Source: Candidatus Zixiibacteriota bacterium (GTDB lineage: Bacteria > Zixibacteria > MSB-5A5 > SM23-73-2). Taken from it: DNA of 40,028 nt. The DNA lies in NCBI GenBank assembly GCA_030615745.1, contig JAUWYR010000022.1:1-40028 (forward strand). The letters are read 5' to 3'. The position numbers and the translations under genes are program-made. Below, one piece after another: positions 1-8,695 of this stretch (positions within the stretch are counted from its first letter, which is position 1; each line of letters opens with the position of its first letter). The notes beneath the pieces were generated by a model. That model saw only the letters and a list, made by a program, of their open reading frames with translations, was not told where the DNA came from and ran no database searches.

Positions 1-1182
1 AGTTAAATCGGAGGTTACAGAATAGGAGAGGCCACTCAACGCTTGAAATCTCTTTCTGAAATCCTCGAGCTTATGATATTTTAAGAAAAGTAAAAAAAGA
101 ATTTTGGGATGAACTCGAAAAAGGTCAGCCACTGAAAAATATCCTTCCCAGGCTGAATGAGTTGAATTTTGCTTTAATGTCTCTTTTCCTAAATAAGCGG
201 TAAACAAAAAATGATGTGCACCAAAATCACTTTCCTGACTCACTTTAAAAGAAAAAGATTTTTCCTCTTTTTGTTCTTTTTTCAAGCTTTTTAGATTTTT
301 TATTTTTTGGTTTTTAGGAGAGTAGAAAAGGTCAATTGTAAAAAGGTGATTTTCTTTTGGTCTATAAGAAGTTTTAAGATTCAATCGCCAGTCAGATTGA
401 TCCTTACGTGCTCTCTGAGATTCATCAAGATTTGGTATTCCCATCTCGGTGTTATAATGCAAAGCATCAAAATTTAGCTTTAAGTTGTTCTTTAATCTAA
501 AAGAGGTTTTGCAGGTAAAATATCTCGAATCAATATCAGAGTTTGGCTCTTTTCCACCATATTTTCTGAACTCACCAGTTAAATAGATTTTTCCAAGTGA
601 AAAAATCCCTCTTCCCAATTCTATCCTGGTATGTCGATAATGGTCACTTCCTTTCTGGAACCAGGCTTTTGAATAAGGTTTTCCCTCTTCGTAACCTTTC
701 CCCTTTATCTTTATACATCCAATCCCAACCCTATTACAAAAAATATTTGCCACTCCACCCTCGATTATTTTTAAAGTGTCGATATTATTTGTTGGAAAAG
801 AGTTTAAATCAAATTCATTTGAACGGGGAATGTAAAGCTCTTCGCCCTCTAAAGGCACACCATCCTGCAAAAACAAAAGGTCTTTTGAACCCCAGATATT
901 TGCTACCTCAGGCTGTCCATAAATCCCGTAGGATACCAAATCGACAAGTTTAAATCTTTTTAAAAGATCACCCAAGCTTTTAGAAATTCCATCATCTATC
1001 TCCTGAAAACTAATAGCCTCCTCTAAGCTGAAATATTCAAATATTTTCTGTTCGAATCGTTTAAAAGATACCTTACAAGTATCACCAGGCAAAGCCCAAA
1101 CAAATTCTATGAATCCTTCGCAGAAATTTCCGAAAAAAAGAAAAAAAATCAAAAATAAAAAACTTTTCTTCACAAAAATCAT
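1..1182 (-). CDS. TonB-dependent outer-membrane receptor, N-terminal part (runs off left edge)
   Basis: I translated the minus strand from ATG at 1182. The frame stays open for 394 codons to base 1, so the C-terminus lies outside the window. Residues 1-23 form a signal peptide (two Lys, then a Phe/Leu/Ile run). Residues of about 65-170 look like a TonB plug: a YGIYGQPEVANIWG stretch, then LLFLQDGVPLEG, then DTLKIIEGGVANIFCNRVGI, which matches the usual 'IDGVP...IERIEVIRGP' pattern. After that come alternating polar/aromatic strands typical of a beta barrel (for example YLTGEFRKYGG). The start ATG overlaps the stop of the upstream ECF gene (ATGA), so the two are probably translationally coupled. 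It would import a scarce ligand across the outer membrane with TonB energy. The ligand cannot be read from sequence. The ECF partner hints at a vitamin such as cobalamin, which is inference. Confidence 0.8.
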   Translation of the reverse strand, partial: MIFVKKSFLFLIFFLFFGNFCEGFIEFVWALPGDTCKVSFKRFEQKIFEYFSLEEAISFQEIDDGISKSLGDLLKRFKLVDLVSYGIYGQPEVANIWGSKDLLFLQDGVPLEGEELYIPRSNEFDLNSFPTNNIDTLKIIEGGVANIFCNRVGIGCIKIKGKGYEEGKPYSKAWFQKGSDHYRHTRIELGRGIFSLGKIYLTGEFRKYGGKEPNSDIDSRYFTCKTSFRLKNNLKLNFDALHYNTEMGIPNLDESQRARKDQSDWRLNLKTSYRPKENHLFTIDLFYSPKNQKIKNLKSLKKEQKEEKSFSFKVSQESDFGAHHFLFTAYLGKETLKQNSTHSAWEGYFSVADLFRVHPKILFLLFLKYHKLEDFRKRFQALSGLSYSVTSDLT

Positions 1183-1721
1183 GCTCTTCCAAAAACACCC
1201 GAACTTTTTCCCATCTCAAAGAGTTTGAAAAAAACAGGTGTTAAGACAACAAAAATAAAAGTGTTTGACCCAATGTGAATCAAAGAAAAGGGTATGGCTG
1301 AAAGCATCACCTCTAAGAATTTACCTGCAAGATATGCCACTGAGAGATTGGTTAAAAAATCATAGATTAAAGTTAGAGAAAATCCAAATAAAGCCATACC
1401 TAAAAAAGGTGAGATTTTTTTTAAATATAAAAAGTTTGTTTTAAAAGCTATCCCACCAGAGACCCCTATGATAATCATAGACAAAATTTGTGCGAAAGCT
1501 ACCGGAATTGGAGGAAAACCATAAGGGTTAAAAAAGGAGTAGATAAAAATAGCTAAAGCACCAACCACTCCACCTTCGAACCAGCCTAATAAATACCCGG
1601 ATAAAAAGACTGTGAAAGTGAAAAGTTCAACATTTGGAATGTGAACAAGTGGTAAGGATAAAGCAATAGCTAAGCCGACAAAGATTCCCATCTTAGCTAC
1701 TTTCCCACCGGAAATCCTCAC
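1179..1721 (-). CDS. ECF transporter S component-like membrane protein
   Basis: A 180-residue, strongly hydrophobic protein with about five to six membrane segments. A central FEGGVVGALAIFIYSFFNPYG stretch resembles the substrate-binding S components of energy-coupling-factor vitamin transporters. It would bind a vitamin in the inner membrane and dock on an EcfAT module that is not in this window. The start is GTG at 1721, overlapping the stop of the upstream metalloprotease (GTGA), and its own stop overlaps the ATG of the TonB receptor. Coupling of an inner-membrane S component to an outer-membrane receptor suggests both carry the same ligand. The family call rests on size, hydropathy and context. 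Substrate is unknown. Confidence 0.65.
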   Translation of the reverse strand: MRISGGKVAKMGIFVGLAIALSLPLVHIPNVELFTFTVFLSGYLLGWFEGGVVGALAIFIYSFFNPYGFPPIPVAFAQILSMIIIGVSGGIAFKTNFLYLKKISPFLGMALFGFSLTLIYDFLTNLSVAYLAGKFLEVMLSAIPFSLIHIGSNTFIFVVLTPVFFKLFEMGKSSGVFGRA

Positions 1722-3895
1722 CTTAAAACCACCATCTTCTTCACCACACTTGTGTTCTTGGTTTTCACATGGTAAAGATATACCCCGGAGGAGACCTCTT
1801 CTCCTTTTTCGTTAGTACCGTTCCAAAAAGGTAAAAGCCATCTTTTCTCACATCCGTGATGCCCAAAAGTAAACTCCTCGGATTCTGGCAAACTCTTCAC
1901 CAGCTCCCCAGCCACTGTGAATATAGTTATCTTCACAGTGCTTTCCCCGGAAAGCTCAAATGGAAAATAAGTTCTTTCATGCTTTGATATAATAAATGGA
2001 TTGGGACAGTTCTGAAAAGCAATATCTTTTTTTGGCTTGCTTTTGAGCAATATCTGGACAAAAGCTGTATCAGAAAGCCCACTTGGGTCAATAACTATGA
2101 AAGTGTCCTCATATAAAAAATCGGTCAAGAAATCTTTAGTCGGTCTCCAGTTAAAACTACCGGTAAGTGGTGATACCCCAACAAGAACATCATCTATACC
2201 AAAATTCCCAACTCCAAATTTTTTTATGGTCAAAGTATCCCCGGCATTCTGGTCAGTTGCTTTAACACTCAGGGTCAAATCTGCACCAATGAAAGCAAGA
2301 TATTCATCCTCGTATGGAACTGTTCTTACCCAGGGTGTGTAGAATATTTCTCCATGTAAAGAAGGGTCATACCAACCCTTGTATTCATAATGATAGTTAC
2401 GGATTTGATCAGTCAAGGAAACAACAGAAGGAATCAAAATTATTTCTTCATAGTATGTCCAATTGTCTATCTGTGCCGAACCTTCCTGGGAAGCATTAAG
2501 TTCAAATTCAACCTCTGTTGGAATATAATCTTTGTGATACCCCACCAAAGAGGTTTTCCACTTTGCTTGGTCTGCGCCGTAAAAATAAGTTTTCAAGCCA
2601 CCGGAATCAGACAGAGGATAAAAAAGGATATAATTTGCTCCTAAGTTCTGGGGAGGATAAAAAGTTGAACTCGAATCAACAGGATAAGAAGAAAAAGAAT
2701 CTTGAACCTTTATCTCCAGAGGTTTTCCAGCGCTATCTATAAAAAGACCACCTTCGGAATAGAACTTAGTTGGTATAGCCCTTTCGCCTATGAAATAGTT
2801 CCACACGGTAAACTCTCTGAAAGCATCATCAAAAGAACTTTTATACGAAGAATCAGCTAATACTTCGTCAGTTGCCTCTATCGCGTTATCACCCTTTATT
2901 TCCCCACACCTCTCCCAGATCTTTTTAATTATATCTAAATCATTAAATCTCTCCGAGAGAAAAAATGCCCAGACACAGCTGGCATAGGGATGGTAAAGTT
3001 CGGGAACTTTTTTAGGATCTGTGGAGAAAGTCTTCAAGGAAAGCCATGGAAACCTGTAAAACCAGTGCAGATAATGTAAATAATCATTCACATCATCAAA
3101 AACCTGGTCCTCCATCCAAACAGCTGTGATCTCCATCCAATAAGGTTTAAATTCACCTCCATCCACACCCCCTTCAAATGTATCATAACCAAAATGTATT
3201 GTATGGAAAAACTCATGTGCAGTTGTTACGCTCAATGGTTCATATACGTTTTTATATAAACCTAAGGAATCAGAATAATAGGAATAATCGTTCCGCAAAA
3301 CGATGAAGCTGGTGTAACGTCTATCTGAACCAGAAAAAGGTAACTCTGCCTGAGTATATCCGTAATAACCCTTTCCTATATTAACCAAATAGACATCATA
3401 TTTTCCATCCCCGCCATTATCCGTGCCTGAAGGATAAAAGGCATCTGAAGGAGGTGATATATATCCTAAGCTATCAACCTCAAAAAACCAGGCATAATCC
3501 AGAATCTTAGCACAGCTATCCACATAATCAGGGACTCCATTACCATCAAAATCCACATCTTTTTGATAGACCGTATCCAATCCTTTTGTGGTGTAGTGAA
3601 TTTTGAAATAACCTGAAGGGGAATCTAATGTTTCATGGGGGTCCCAATCCTCCCCTGGTCTTGAGGTATAAGGTTCAAGTATTTTCTGCGCTTGAGTTGA
3701 AAGCTTATCTCTGGCCGTATGCACCTCTAAAAAAACCGGGGTTGCGCACACTGGTAAATCCAGAACCGGTCTTTTCTCAATATCAAAGACATCTTTTACC
3801 TTCTCAACAAGCTTTCTCTCGTATAAAGAAAGCTCTTCTGCAAAAATACTTTTTGGTATTAATAAAAAAAGGATTAGAATAAAAATTTTTTTCAT
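1718..3895 (-). CDS. Exported zinc metalloprotease, MXAN_6640-like, with C-terminal FlgD/T9SS-like domain
   Basis: 725 residues. Residues 1-19 are a signal peptide ending AEE. Residues 113-126 are an acidic DVDFDGNGVPDYVD loop of calcium-binding type. The zinc site HEFFH is at residues 227-231, followed by HFGYD, as in MXAN_6640-type putative metalloproteases. The glutamate of the HExxH is present. From about residue 628 there is an 'NCPNPF' opening, an Ig-like fold with FWNGTNEKGEEVSSGVYLYHV, and a basic end. This is the FlgD-like/type A sorting domain used by exported proteins of the FCB group. The protein is therefore probably secreted or surface bound. The stop overlaps the GTG of the ECF S component, and the PHP gene ends 26 bases upstream. 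Substrate is unknown. Confidence 0.75.
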   Translation of the reverse strand: MKKIFILILFLLIPKSIFAEELSLYERKLVEKVKDVFDIEKRPVLDLPVCATPVFLEVHTARDKLSTQAQKILEPYTSRPGEDWDPHETLDSPSGYFKIHYTTKGLDTVYQKDVDFDGNGVPDYVDSCAKILDYAWFFEVDSLGYISPPSDAFYPSGTDNGGDGKYDVYLVNIGKGYYGYTQAELPFSGSDRRYTSFIVLRNDYSYYSDSLGLYKNVYEPLSVTTAHEFFHTIHFGYDTFEGGVDGGEFKPYWMEITAVWMEDQVFDDVNDYLHYLHWFYRFPWLSLKTFSTDPKKVPELYHPYASCVWAFFLSERFNDLDIIKKIWERCGEIKGDNAIEATDEVLADSSYKSSFDDAFREFTVWNYFIGERAIPTKFYSEGGLFIDSAGKPLEIKVQDSFSSYPVDSSSTFYPPQNLGANYILFYPLSDSGGLKTYFYGADQAKWKTSLVGYHKDYIPTEVEFELNASQEGSAQIDNWTYYEEIILIPSVVSLTDQIRNYHYEYKGWYDPSLHGEIFYTPWVRTVPYEDEYLAFIGADLTLSVKATDQNAGDTLTIKKFGVGNFGIDDVLVGVSPLTGSFNWRPTKDFLTDFLYEDTFIVIDPSGLSDTAFVQILLKSKPKKDIAFQNCPNPFIISKHERTYFPFELSGESTVKITIFTVAGELVKSLPESEEFTFGHHGCEKRWLLPFWNGTNEKGEEVSSGVYLYHVKTKNTSVVKKMVVLR

Positions 3896-3921
3896 AAATT
3901 CTCAAAAGAATTTAAAAGGCT

Positions 3922-4761
3922 CTATCCGAACCTCTCAAGCTTAGCCTTTCTCAACATCTCTAAGCACCCATAAGGAACCTTAATTTTTCCAATTAATATC
4001 TTTCTTCTCCTGCCATGACAATCTGAGCCACCAGTGTAGATCAGACCAAATTTTTTGGCTAAATTTATATGATAATTTGTAGTTGAAATATCATACTGGG
4101 AATGATAAGCCTCCAATCCATCCAATCCCAAAGAGATAAAATCAGGGATCAAATCATTCCTTCTTGTAGTTCCTGGATGCGCCAAAACAGCTACTCCCCC
4201 AACCCCGTGTATCAAGTCAATCCCCCCCTTAGGAGTAAGGTATTTTTTTGGAACATAAGCTGGAGCATGATATCCTAAATATCTGGCAAAAGCCTCATCA
4301 TAGGTTCGCACAATCTCTTTTTTTAACAAAGCATCAGCAAGATGAGGTCGACCAACTGATCCGCCTTTTGTTACTTTCTTCACCATATCCATGCTCAAAT
4401 CTATTCCAAGCTCATTTAACTTTTTAACCATCTTCTCCCCTCTTTCAAACCTCTCTTTTCTAAAAGACTCAATTTTTTTTTGGAAATCCTCATTCTTGTG
4501 TTCAAGCAGATAGCCTAAAAGATGAAAGTCCTCACCCTTATATGAGATGCTCAATTCAACTGCAGGAATAAGCTCAATTCCCATCTTTTTTGCCTTTTCC
4601 TCAGCCTGATAAAATCCCTCCATAGTATCGTGGTCAGCAAAAGCAATAGCAGAAAGTCCCACCTTATAAGCGACCTCAACTGCCTCATTTGGAGTTAGCA
4701 AGCTATCTGAAGCAGTGGTGTGAATATGTAAGTCTACTAATTTTTCTTTCACTATCGTCAA
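3922..4761 (-). CDS. PHP-domain phosphoesterase (TrpH/YciV-like, possible 3',5'-nucleoside bisphosphate phosphatase)
   Basis: About 279 residues. The PHP metal ligands are visible: DLHIHTTASD near the N-terminus, AFADHDTMEG, a later ELS, VAVLAHPGTT in the middle and GGSDCHGRRR near the end. This set is typical of the TrpH/YciV (RNase AM) group that hydrolyses 3',5'-nucleoside bisphosphates or trims short RNA 5' ends. The substrate is not proven here. The start is uncertain. The longest frame opens with TTG at 4785, inside the upstream gene. I prefer TTG at 4761, four bases after an AGGAG, though GTG at 4752 is also possible. It lies between the folate enzyme and the exported protease in a closely packed operon, with no obvious functional tie to either. 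Confidence 0.75.
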   Translation of the reverse strand: MTIVKEKLVDLHIHTTASDSLLTPNEAVEVAYKVGLSAIAFADHDTMEGFYQAEEKAKKMGIELIPAVELSISYKGEDFHLLGYLLEHKNEDFQKKIESFRKERFERGEKMVKKLNELGIDLSMDMVKKVTKGGSVGRPHLADALLKKEIVRTYDEAFARYLGYHAPAYVPKKYLTPKGGIDLIHGVGGVAVLAHPGTTRRNDLIPDFISLGLDGLEAYHSQYDISTTNYHINLAKKFGLIYTGGSDCHGRRRKILIGKIKVPYGCLEMLRKAKLERFG

Positions 4762-4768
4762 GATGCTC

Positions 4769-6295
4769 CTATAACTTCTCTTCAACTGTTTTTTTAATTT
4801 CTTCTCCTAAACAAGTCGCCTCAGCTAAAATTTTCTCCATCCTATTTTTGGTATCTCTTACAAAATCTTGATCCTCAATCGAGCTCAAGTTTATCTTGAC
4901 ATTATATCCAGCACCCTCAATAGAAGCTAAAGCCAAAAGAGCTGATACACCAGCATCTGATACTGTATTCACATTCCCTCTTTCCGCAACTTCCTTAGCC
5001 AGTCTCAAAGACTCAAAAGCTTTCTCCATCACCTGCAACGGAACAGATGTAGCTTCTTTGGTTGCCTCCTGAATTGCTCGATCTCTCCTCTCTATCTCAA
5101 TATCTGTATGTCTGGTAAGTTTACGGGAATCAACCACCTTCTGGTAACTTTCCGCATCCTTTATGACTAACTCCTTTAACTCTTTTCTAAGTCCCTCAGA
5201 TTTTTCCAATACTTCTTTTATCCCTTCCTCAACCTCTTTATATTTTCTTTTGCCAATAGTCAATCCGCATATCATAGAAGACAAAGCTGAGCTAAGGGCA
5301 CCAGCAGTTGCTGACACACTTCCACCACCAGGAACAGCCCGTGGAGATGCAACTTCACCTAAAAAATCAGCCAATCCCTCCTTCTGCTGGGAACCTATAT
5401 GCATCAGCTTATTTTCTAATATCTGTTCCTTTTTGAAATTCTCAAGTTGTAAATAAAAGTCTGCAACATCGATCAAAGCATCCATAGGAGTAAGACCAAC
5501 AACTTCACTTGACACAACCGACACTCCATATCTTTTTGCCTCAGATTTAATCATCTCGAAAACTCTGAAAACAGGGGTGCCTAAATAATTGACTAAGTTC
5601 ATAGAGATCTGGACAATCCCTCTTTCTTTAATATCGAAACCTAAAGCTTTTACATATCGTAACCCGCCACCTGCAAATCTTATCGCCTTGGCTATCCTTT
5701 TAGCCATCCTGACATCCTTTGTTCCTAAATAGACGTTAAAAGCTATAAGTGGCATCCTCGCTCCAATAGCAGTTGCACCTGCTTTCGGATGCATCTTAGG
5801 GGGACCAAAATCAGGGTATCTTTCTGGATTGGTCTCGATCTCTTTTTTAATCCCCTCATATTGCCCTCTCCTCACATCAGCCAAATTTACCCGATCCGGT
5901 CGTGTTGCAGAAGCTTCGTAAAGGTAGACCGGGATATTGAGTTTTTCACCCACCTCCTCTCCAAGCTCACGTGCTAATTTTACGCATTCCTTCATAGTCA
6001 CCCCGGAGATGGGAATAAAAGGAACCACATCAGTTGCTCCCATACGTGGATGTTCACCCCGGTGCTTTTCCATATCTATAAGTTCACCCGCTTTTGCGAT
6101 AGCCTTAAAAGCAGCACTCTTTACCTCCTCAGGACCTCCAGCAAAAGTTATAACAGCTCGATTGTGGTCTTTATCCATCTCCTTATCCAAAAACATAATC
6201 CCTTCAACAGACTTTATCTCCTCGATTATTTTTTCTATCACCTCAACTCTTCTTCCCTCCGAGAAATTGGGAACACATTCAACTAATTTAGCCAT
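4769..6295 (-). CDS. Bifunctional glutamate formiminotransferase / formiminotetrahydrofolate cyclodeaminase
   Basis: About 508 residues. The first 300 or so match glutamate formiminotransferase: an opening LVECVPNFSEGRR, then MDKDHNRAVITFAGGP, HRGEHPRMGATDVVPFIP and PKAGATAIGARMPLIAFNVYL. The last 200 match formiminotetrahydrofolate cyclodeaminase: ADFLGEVASPRAVPGGGSVS followed by an Ala/Ser-rich helix, and a C-terminal helical bundle. The first activity moves the formimino group from N-formimino-glutamate to tetrahydrofolate; the second cyclises and deaminates it to 5,10-methenyl-THF. The fused form is the animal-type arrangement and is also found in some bacteria; others keep two genes. I moved the start from TTG 6301 to ATG 6295, which has an AAGGAAGG ribosome site seven bases upstream. 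No other histidine-degradation gene is in the window. Confidence 0.9.
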   Translation of the reverse strand: MAKLVECVPNFSEGRRVEVIEKIIEEIKSVEGIMFLDKEMDKDHNRAVITFAGGPEEVKSAAFKAIAKAGELIDMEKHRGEHPRMGATDVVPFIPISGVTMKECVKLARELGEEVGEKLNIPVYLYEASATRPDRVNLADVRRGQYEGIKKEIETNPERYPDFGPPKMHPKAGATAIGARMPLIAFNVYLGTKDVRMAKRIAKAIRFAGGGLRYVKALGFDIKERGIVQISMNLVNYLGTPVFRVFEMIKSEAKRYGVSVVSSEVVGLTPMDALIDVADFYLQLENFKKEQILENKLMHIGSQQKEGLADFLGEVASPRAVPGGGSVSATAGALSSALSSMICGLTIGKRKYKEVEEGIKEVLEKSEGLRKELKELVIKDAESYQKVVDSRKLTRHTDIEIERRDRAIQEATKEATSVPLQVMEKAFESLRLAKEVAERGNVNTVSDAGVSALLALASIEGAGYNVKINLSSIEDQDFVRDTKNRMEKILAEATCLGEEIKKTVEEKL

Positions 6296-6327
6296 AAGCA
6301 AACCTTCCTTTTAATTAAAAAATCATT

Positions 6328-7287
6328 TTATTTTTTGTTTTTATCCTCTTTTGTTTTCAAAGCCCAGACCAAAAGTGGCACCAAAATCTCATGATGACCG
6401 GTAAAAGAATATCCATAGCCTGAGGTTTGAGTAGGTCTTTTAACCACATTCTGAATAGGACGGTAATGCTGGATCATATCAAAATTTGCGGTTGTGAAGT
6501 TATCGACTCTCCCCTTTATATTTCTGGCAACAGAGAGTGCTTTCAAGAAAACCTCAGGCAGAATAACAGCTGAGCCAAAATTTATTACAACTCCTCCACC
6601 AGCTATCTTTGAGACCTCCTCACACAATATCTTAAAATCTAAAAAGCTTGTTTTTCCAACAGCTTCCCCATCGTATCCAGGATGCTGGTTCAAGACATCT
6701 GTTCCAATACTCATGTGCACACAGGCTGGAATACCTAACTTGTATGCATTAAAGAAAAGGCTATAATCTTTATTTTTAGCATTTCTTTCAGAGATTTTTT
6801 TACCTATAGCTTCTCCTAATCCCAAATCAAGTCTTTTTGCATCCTCAACAGCGCTATTGAAAATGTCTGAGGTCTCAGCTGTCATTCCAAAGGTTCCATC
6901 CTCAATATTTTTATCAACATCCTCAGAGGTTTTGCCAAAGAAAGCTATCTCAATATCGTGAATAGCTCCAGCACCATGAGTGGAGAAAGCTGTTAGAAAC
7001 CCATTTTTCATCAAATCGACAAACAAAGGTAAAAGGCCACATTTGATCAAATGTGCACCTAAAAAAAAGATTATGGGCTTTTTATTATCTTTTGCAAAAA
7101 AGATGAAATCAACAAGCCTTTTGAAATCAGAAGCTTTTAAAACATCTGGAAGGGAATCAAAAAAAGCAGAAAAAGATAGATCTTTTGATATAATTTTTGC
7201 AAAATCTTTGATCACAATTTTACTTTTGCGAGACTCAAAAGGTATTCTTTTCACCTTGCTTAAATCGATCGGTTTGTATTTTGACAT
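6328..7287 (-). CDS. Conserved protein of unknown function, possibly deoxyhypusine-synthase-like Rossmann fold
   Basis: 319 residues, no signal peptide and no membrane segment, so cytosolic. Notable stretches are IIFFLGAHLIKCGLLPLFVD, FSTHGAGAIHDIEIAFFGKT, GGGVVINFGSAVILPEVFLK and a C-terminal SGYGYSFTGHHEILVPLL. Alternating hydrophobic strands ending in Gly-rich turns suggest a nucleotide-binding alpha/beta fold. The 'sTHGAGAIHDiEiAffGkTsEDV' block recalls a conserved uncharacterised bacterial family that some pipelines place near deoxyhypusine synthase. The active-site lysine region of true deoxyhypusine synthase is not recognisable, so I do not assign that activity. It starts 4 bases after the DUF3108 gene and ends 32 bases before the folate enzyme, so it is co-transcribed with both. 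The ATG at 7287 has only a weak GGAAA upstream. Confidence 0.55.
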   Translation of the reverse strand: MSKYKPIDLSKVKRIPFESRKSKIVIKDFAKIISKDLSFSAFFDSLPDVLKASDFKRLVDFIFFAKDNKKPIIFFLGAHLIKCGLLPLFVDLMKNGFLTAFSTHGAGAIHDIEIAFFGKTSEDVDKNIEDGTFGMTAETSDIFNSAVEDAKRLDLGLGEAIGKKISERNAKNKDYSLFFNAYKLGIPACVHMSIGTDVLNQHPGYDGEAVGKTSFLDFKILCEEVSKIAGGGVVINFGSAVILPEVFLKALSVARNIKGRVDNFTTANFDMIQHYRPIQNVVKRPTQTSGYGYSFTGHHEILVPLLVWALKTKEDKNKK

Positions 7288-7291
7288 TTTG

Positions 7292-8134
7292 TTATTTTCC
7301 TATCTTTCCTAAGGTGTAGCTTTTCAATTCAGTGGTTATCGAACCAACAACCACTTTGCTTTTCATCTTAACAGGAATTTTATACTTATCATCAGTAAGC
7401 CATACTTTTAATTTCCCCTCATGTTTGAAAATCCCTGATGCCTGAAGGATCGGCTCCACCACCACACAGAAAAAACGTCCTGCCGGAACCTTCACCTTCT
7501 CTTTTTTTAATACCTTAACCTCAAGTGCATAGTTTTTTTTGTCAGAGTAGTTATTGATAAAAACTGAGTTCCCTACTTTAAGATCAAGGGTTCTAATATA
7601 ATATAAACTTGCCAGGGCATCCAAGACGAACTCCGGAACAGGTATAGTATCAGCTCCCTCATAAGCTAATCTATTTTTTTGATCGAAATCGACGAATCTA
7701 TCCGCTCTATAACTACCCTCTTTTAAGTGTTTTTCAAAGTGGTGTGAGAAAAGTCCATAAAAATCCATAATTGACTCCACCCTATCATCGACTTTGAAAA
7801 AAAGGGAGAAGAATTTGCTCGATTTGGCGAAGGATTTAATCCTGAAGGTTTTGTGCCCATTATAATTGACTACCTCAGCTACCTCCATCATAGCAGTGCC
7901 AGCACGGATTGGTCCATACCTCACATTATAGACAAATCTTTCACCAACCTCAAAGGCATTGTTGGGAAGAGCTCTTTTGAGAGAACGTGAAGTTGCATCA
8001 GGAAAAAATCGTCCAGACGTTTGAATCCTTTCTTGGTCTTTCAGACTGTCAGACTGAGACTTTGTTGTATCACCATAAATTTTTCCTGAGAAAAGAAAGA
8101 GCAAAAGAAATATTAAAATTACAAATGTCCTCAT
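7292..8134 (-). CDS. DUF3108 domain exported protein
   Basis: 280 residues with a clear N-terminal signal (MRTFVILIFLLLFLFSGKIYG). The remainder fits DUF3108: 'FEVGERFVYNVRYGPIRAGTA' written here in part as GERFVYNVRYGPIRAGTA, then a beta-rich body with KSSKFFSLFFKVDDRVES, and an ending with a LKVWLTDDKYKIPVKMKS strand. DUF3108 proteins are periplasmic beta proteins of unknown role, often found near envelope genes. The ATG overlaps the stop of the phosphatase gene by four bases, so the two are coupled. The following gene begins four bases after its stop. Function beyond the envelope location is not known. Confidence 0.75.
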   Translation of the reverse strand: MRTFVILIFLLLFLFSGKIYGDTTKSQSDSLKDQERIQTSGRFFPDATSRSLKRALPNNAFEVGERFVYNVRYGPIRAGTAMMEVAEVVNYNGHKTFRIKSFAKSSKFFSLFFKVDDRVESIMDFYGLFSHHFEKHLKEGSYRADRFVDFDQKNRLAYEGADTIPVPEFVLDALASLYYIRTLDLKVGNSVFINNYSDKKNYALEVKVLKKEKVKVPAGRFFCVVVEPILQASGIFKHEGKLKVWLTDDKYKIPVKMKSKVVVGSITTELKSYTLGKIGK

Positions 8135-8628
8135 TTTGAAGAAATCTTTTTTTGAGCTAATTTGATAAGTTCAGGAAAAATCTTTTTAATACTCAAATCT
8201 ATCTCGCGAAAACAAAAGTGGTAATCCTTTAACTCTTTTCCCATTGGGTCTTTCAAAGAATCTGTTTTTTTGTGAGTCTTTTCTGGAAAAGATTTAAAAA
8301 GATAGGTTTTTTCCACAGAGTTTTTATCAATCTTTCTTATTTGATCCAAATGCTCCTCTGACATAGCCAAGACCAAATCTGCTTTTTTCAAAACCTCATA
8401 AGATAGAGATCTTGAGACGTGATTGGAAAGATCAACACCATATGATTTCGCTGACTCTTTAGCATAAAAGGAGGCAGGGAAACCGTTAAAAGTGGAAACA
8501 CCTGCTGATTTGACCTCTACAAAATCAATTTTTTTTTCTTTTAAAATTTTTTTCAAAATCATCTCAGCTAAAGGACTTCTGCAGGTGTTCCCGGTGCAAA
8601 CGAAAAGGATATTAAAATTAGAGTTCAC
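8131..8628 (-). CDS. Low-molecular-weight protein phosphatase, arginine-phosphatase (YwlE/Arp)-like
   Basis: 165 residues. The P-loop FVCTGNTCRSPLAE sits near the N-terminus, containing the nucleophile Cys, the Arg and the Ser of the CX5RS motif. The general-acid loop near the C-terminus reads DPMG rather than the DPY/DPW of tyrosine phosphatases. A Thr between the two P-loop cysteines is the residue that favours phospho-arginine in YwlE, so protein-arginine phosphatase is the better guess. No McsB kinase is visible here. The gene follows tsaC, as ywlE follows near ywlC in Bacillus, which supports the assignment. The start is GTG at 8628 with no clear ribosome site. A hairpin (7-base outer arms at 8652-8658 and 8680-8686) lies in the 67-base gap before it. 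Confidence 0.8.
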   Translation of the reverse strand: MNSNFNILFVCTGNTCRSPLAEMILKKILKEKKIDFVEVKSAGVSTFNGFPASFYAKESAKSYGVDLSNHVSRSLSYEVLKKADLVLAMSEEHLDQIRKIDKNSVEKTYLFKSFPEKTHKKTDSLKDPMGKELKDYHFCFREIDLSIKKIFPELIKLAQKKISSK

Positions 8629-8651
8629 TTTAAATCAACAATTGCTAAAAA

Positions 8652-8686
8652 TGGTGGAAAAATCAGAAATTTTTACATCTCCACCA
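8652..8686 (-). other. Stem-loop between tsaC and the phosphatase gene
   Basis: Arms TGGTGGA (8652-8658) and TCCACCA (8680-8686) pair perfectly. An inner AAAAAT/ATTTTT pairing extends the stem. It lies in the only sizeable gap in the first half of this operon, just upstream of a GTG start that lacks a good ribosome site. It could affect mRNA processing or translation, but no run of T follows it, so it is not an intrinsic terminator on the minus strand. Confidence 0.4.
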
Positions 8687-8695
8687 CACCAAGAT

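Noticed and set aside
597-953. 118-codon plus-strand frame
   Set aside because: It lies opposite the TonB receptor, whose minus-strand frame is open throughout with clear plug motifs.
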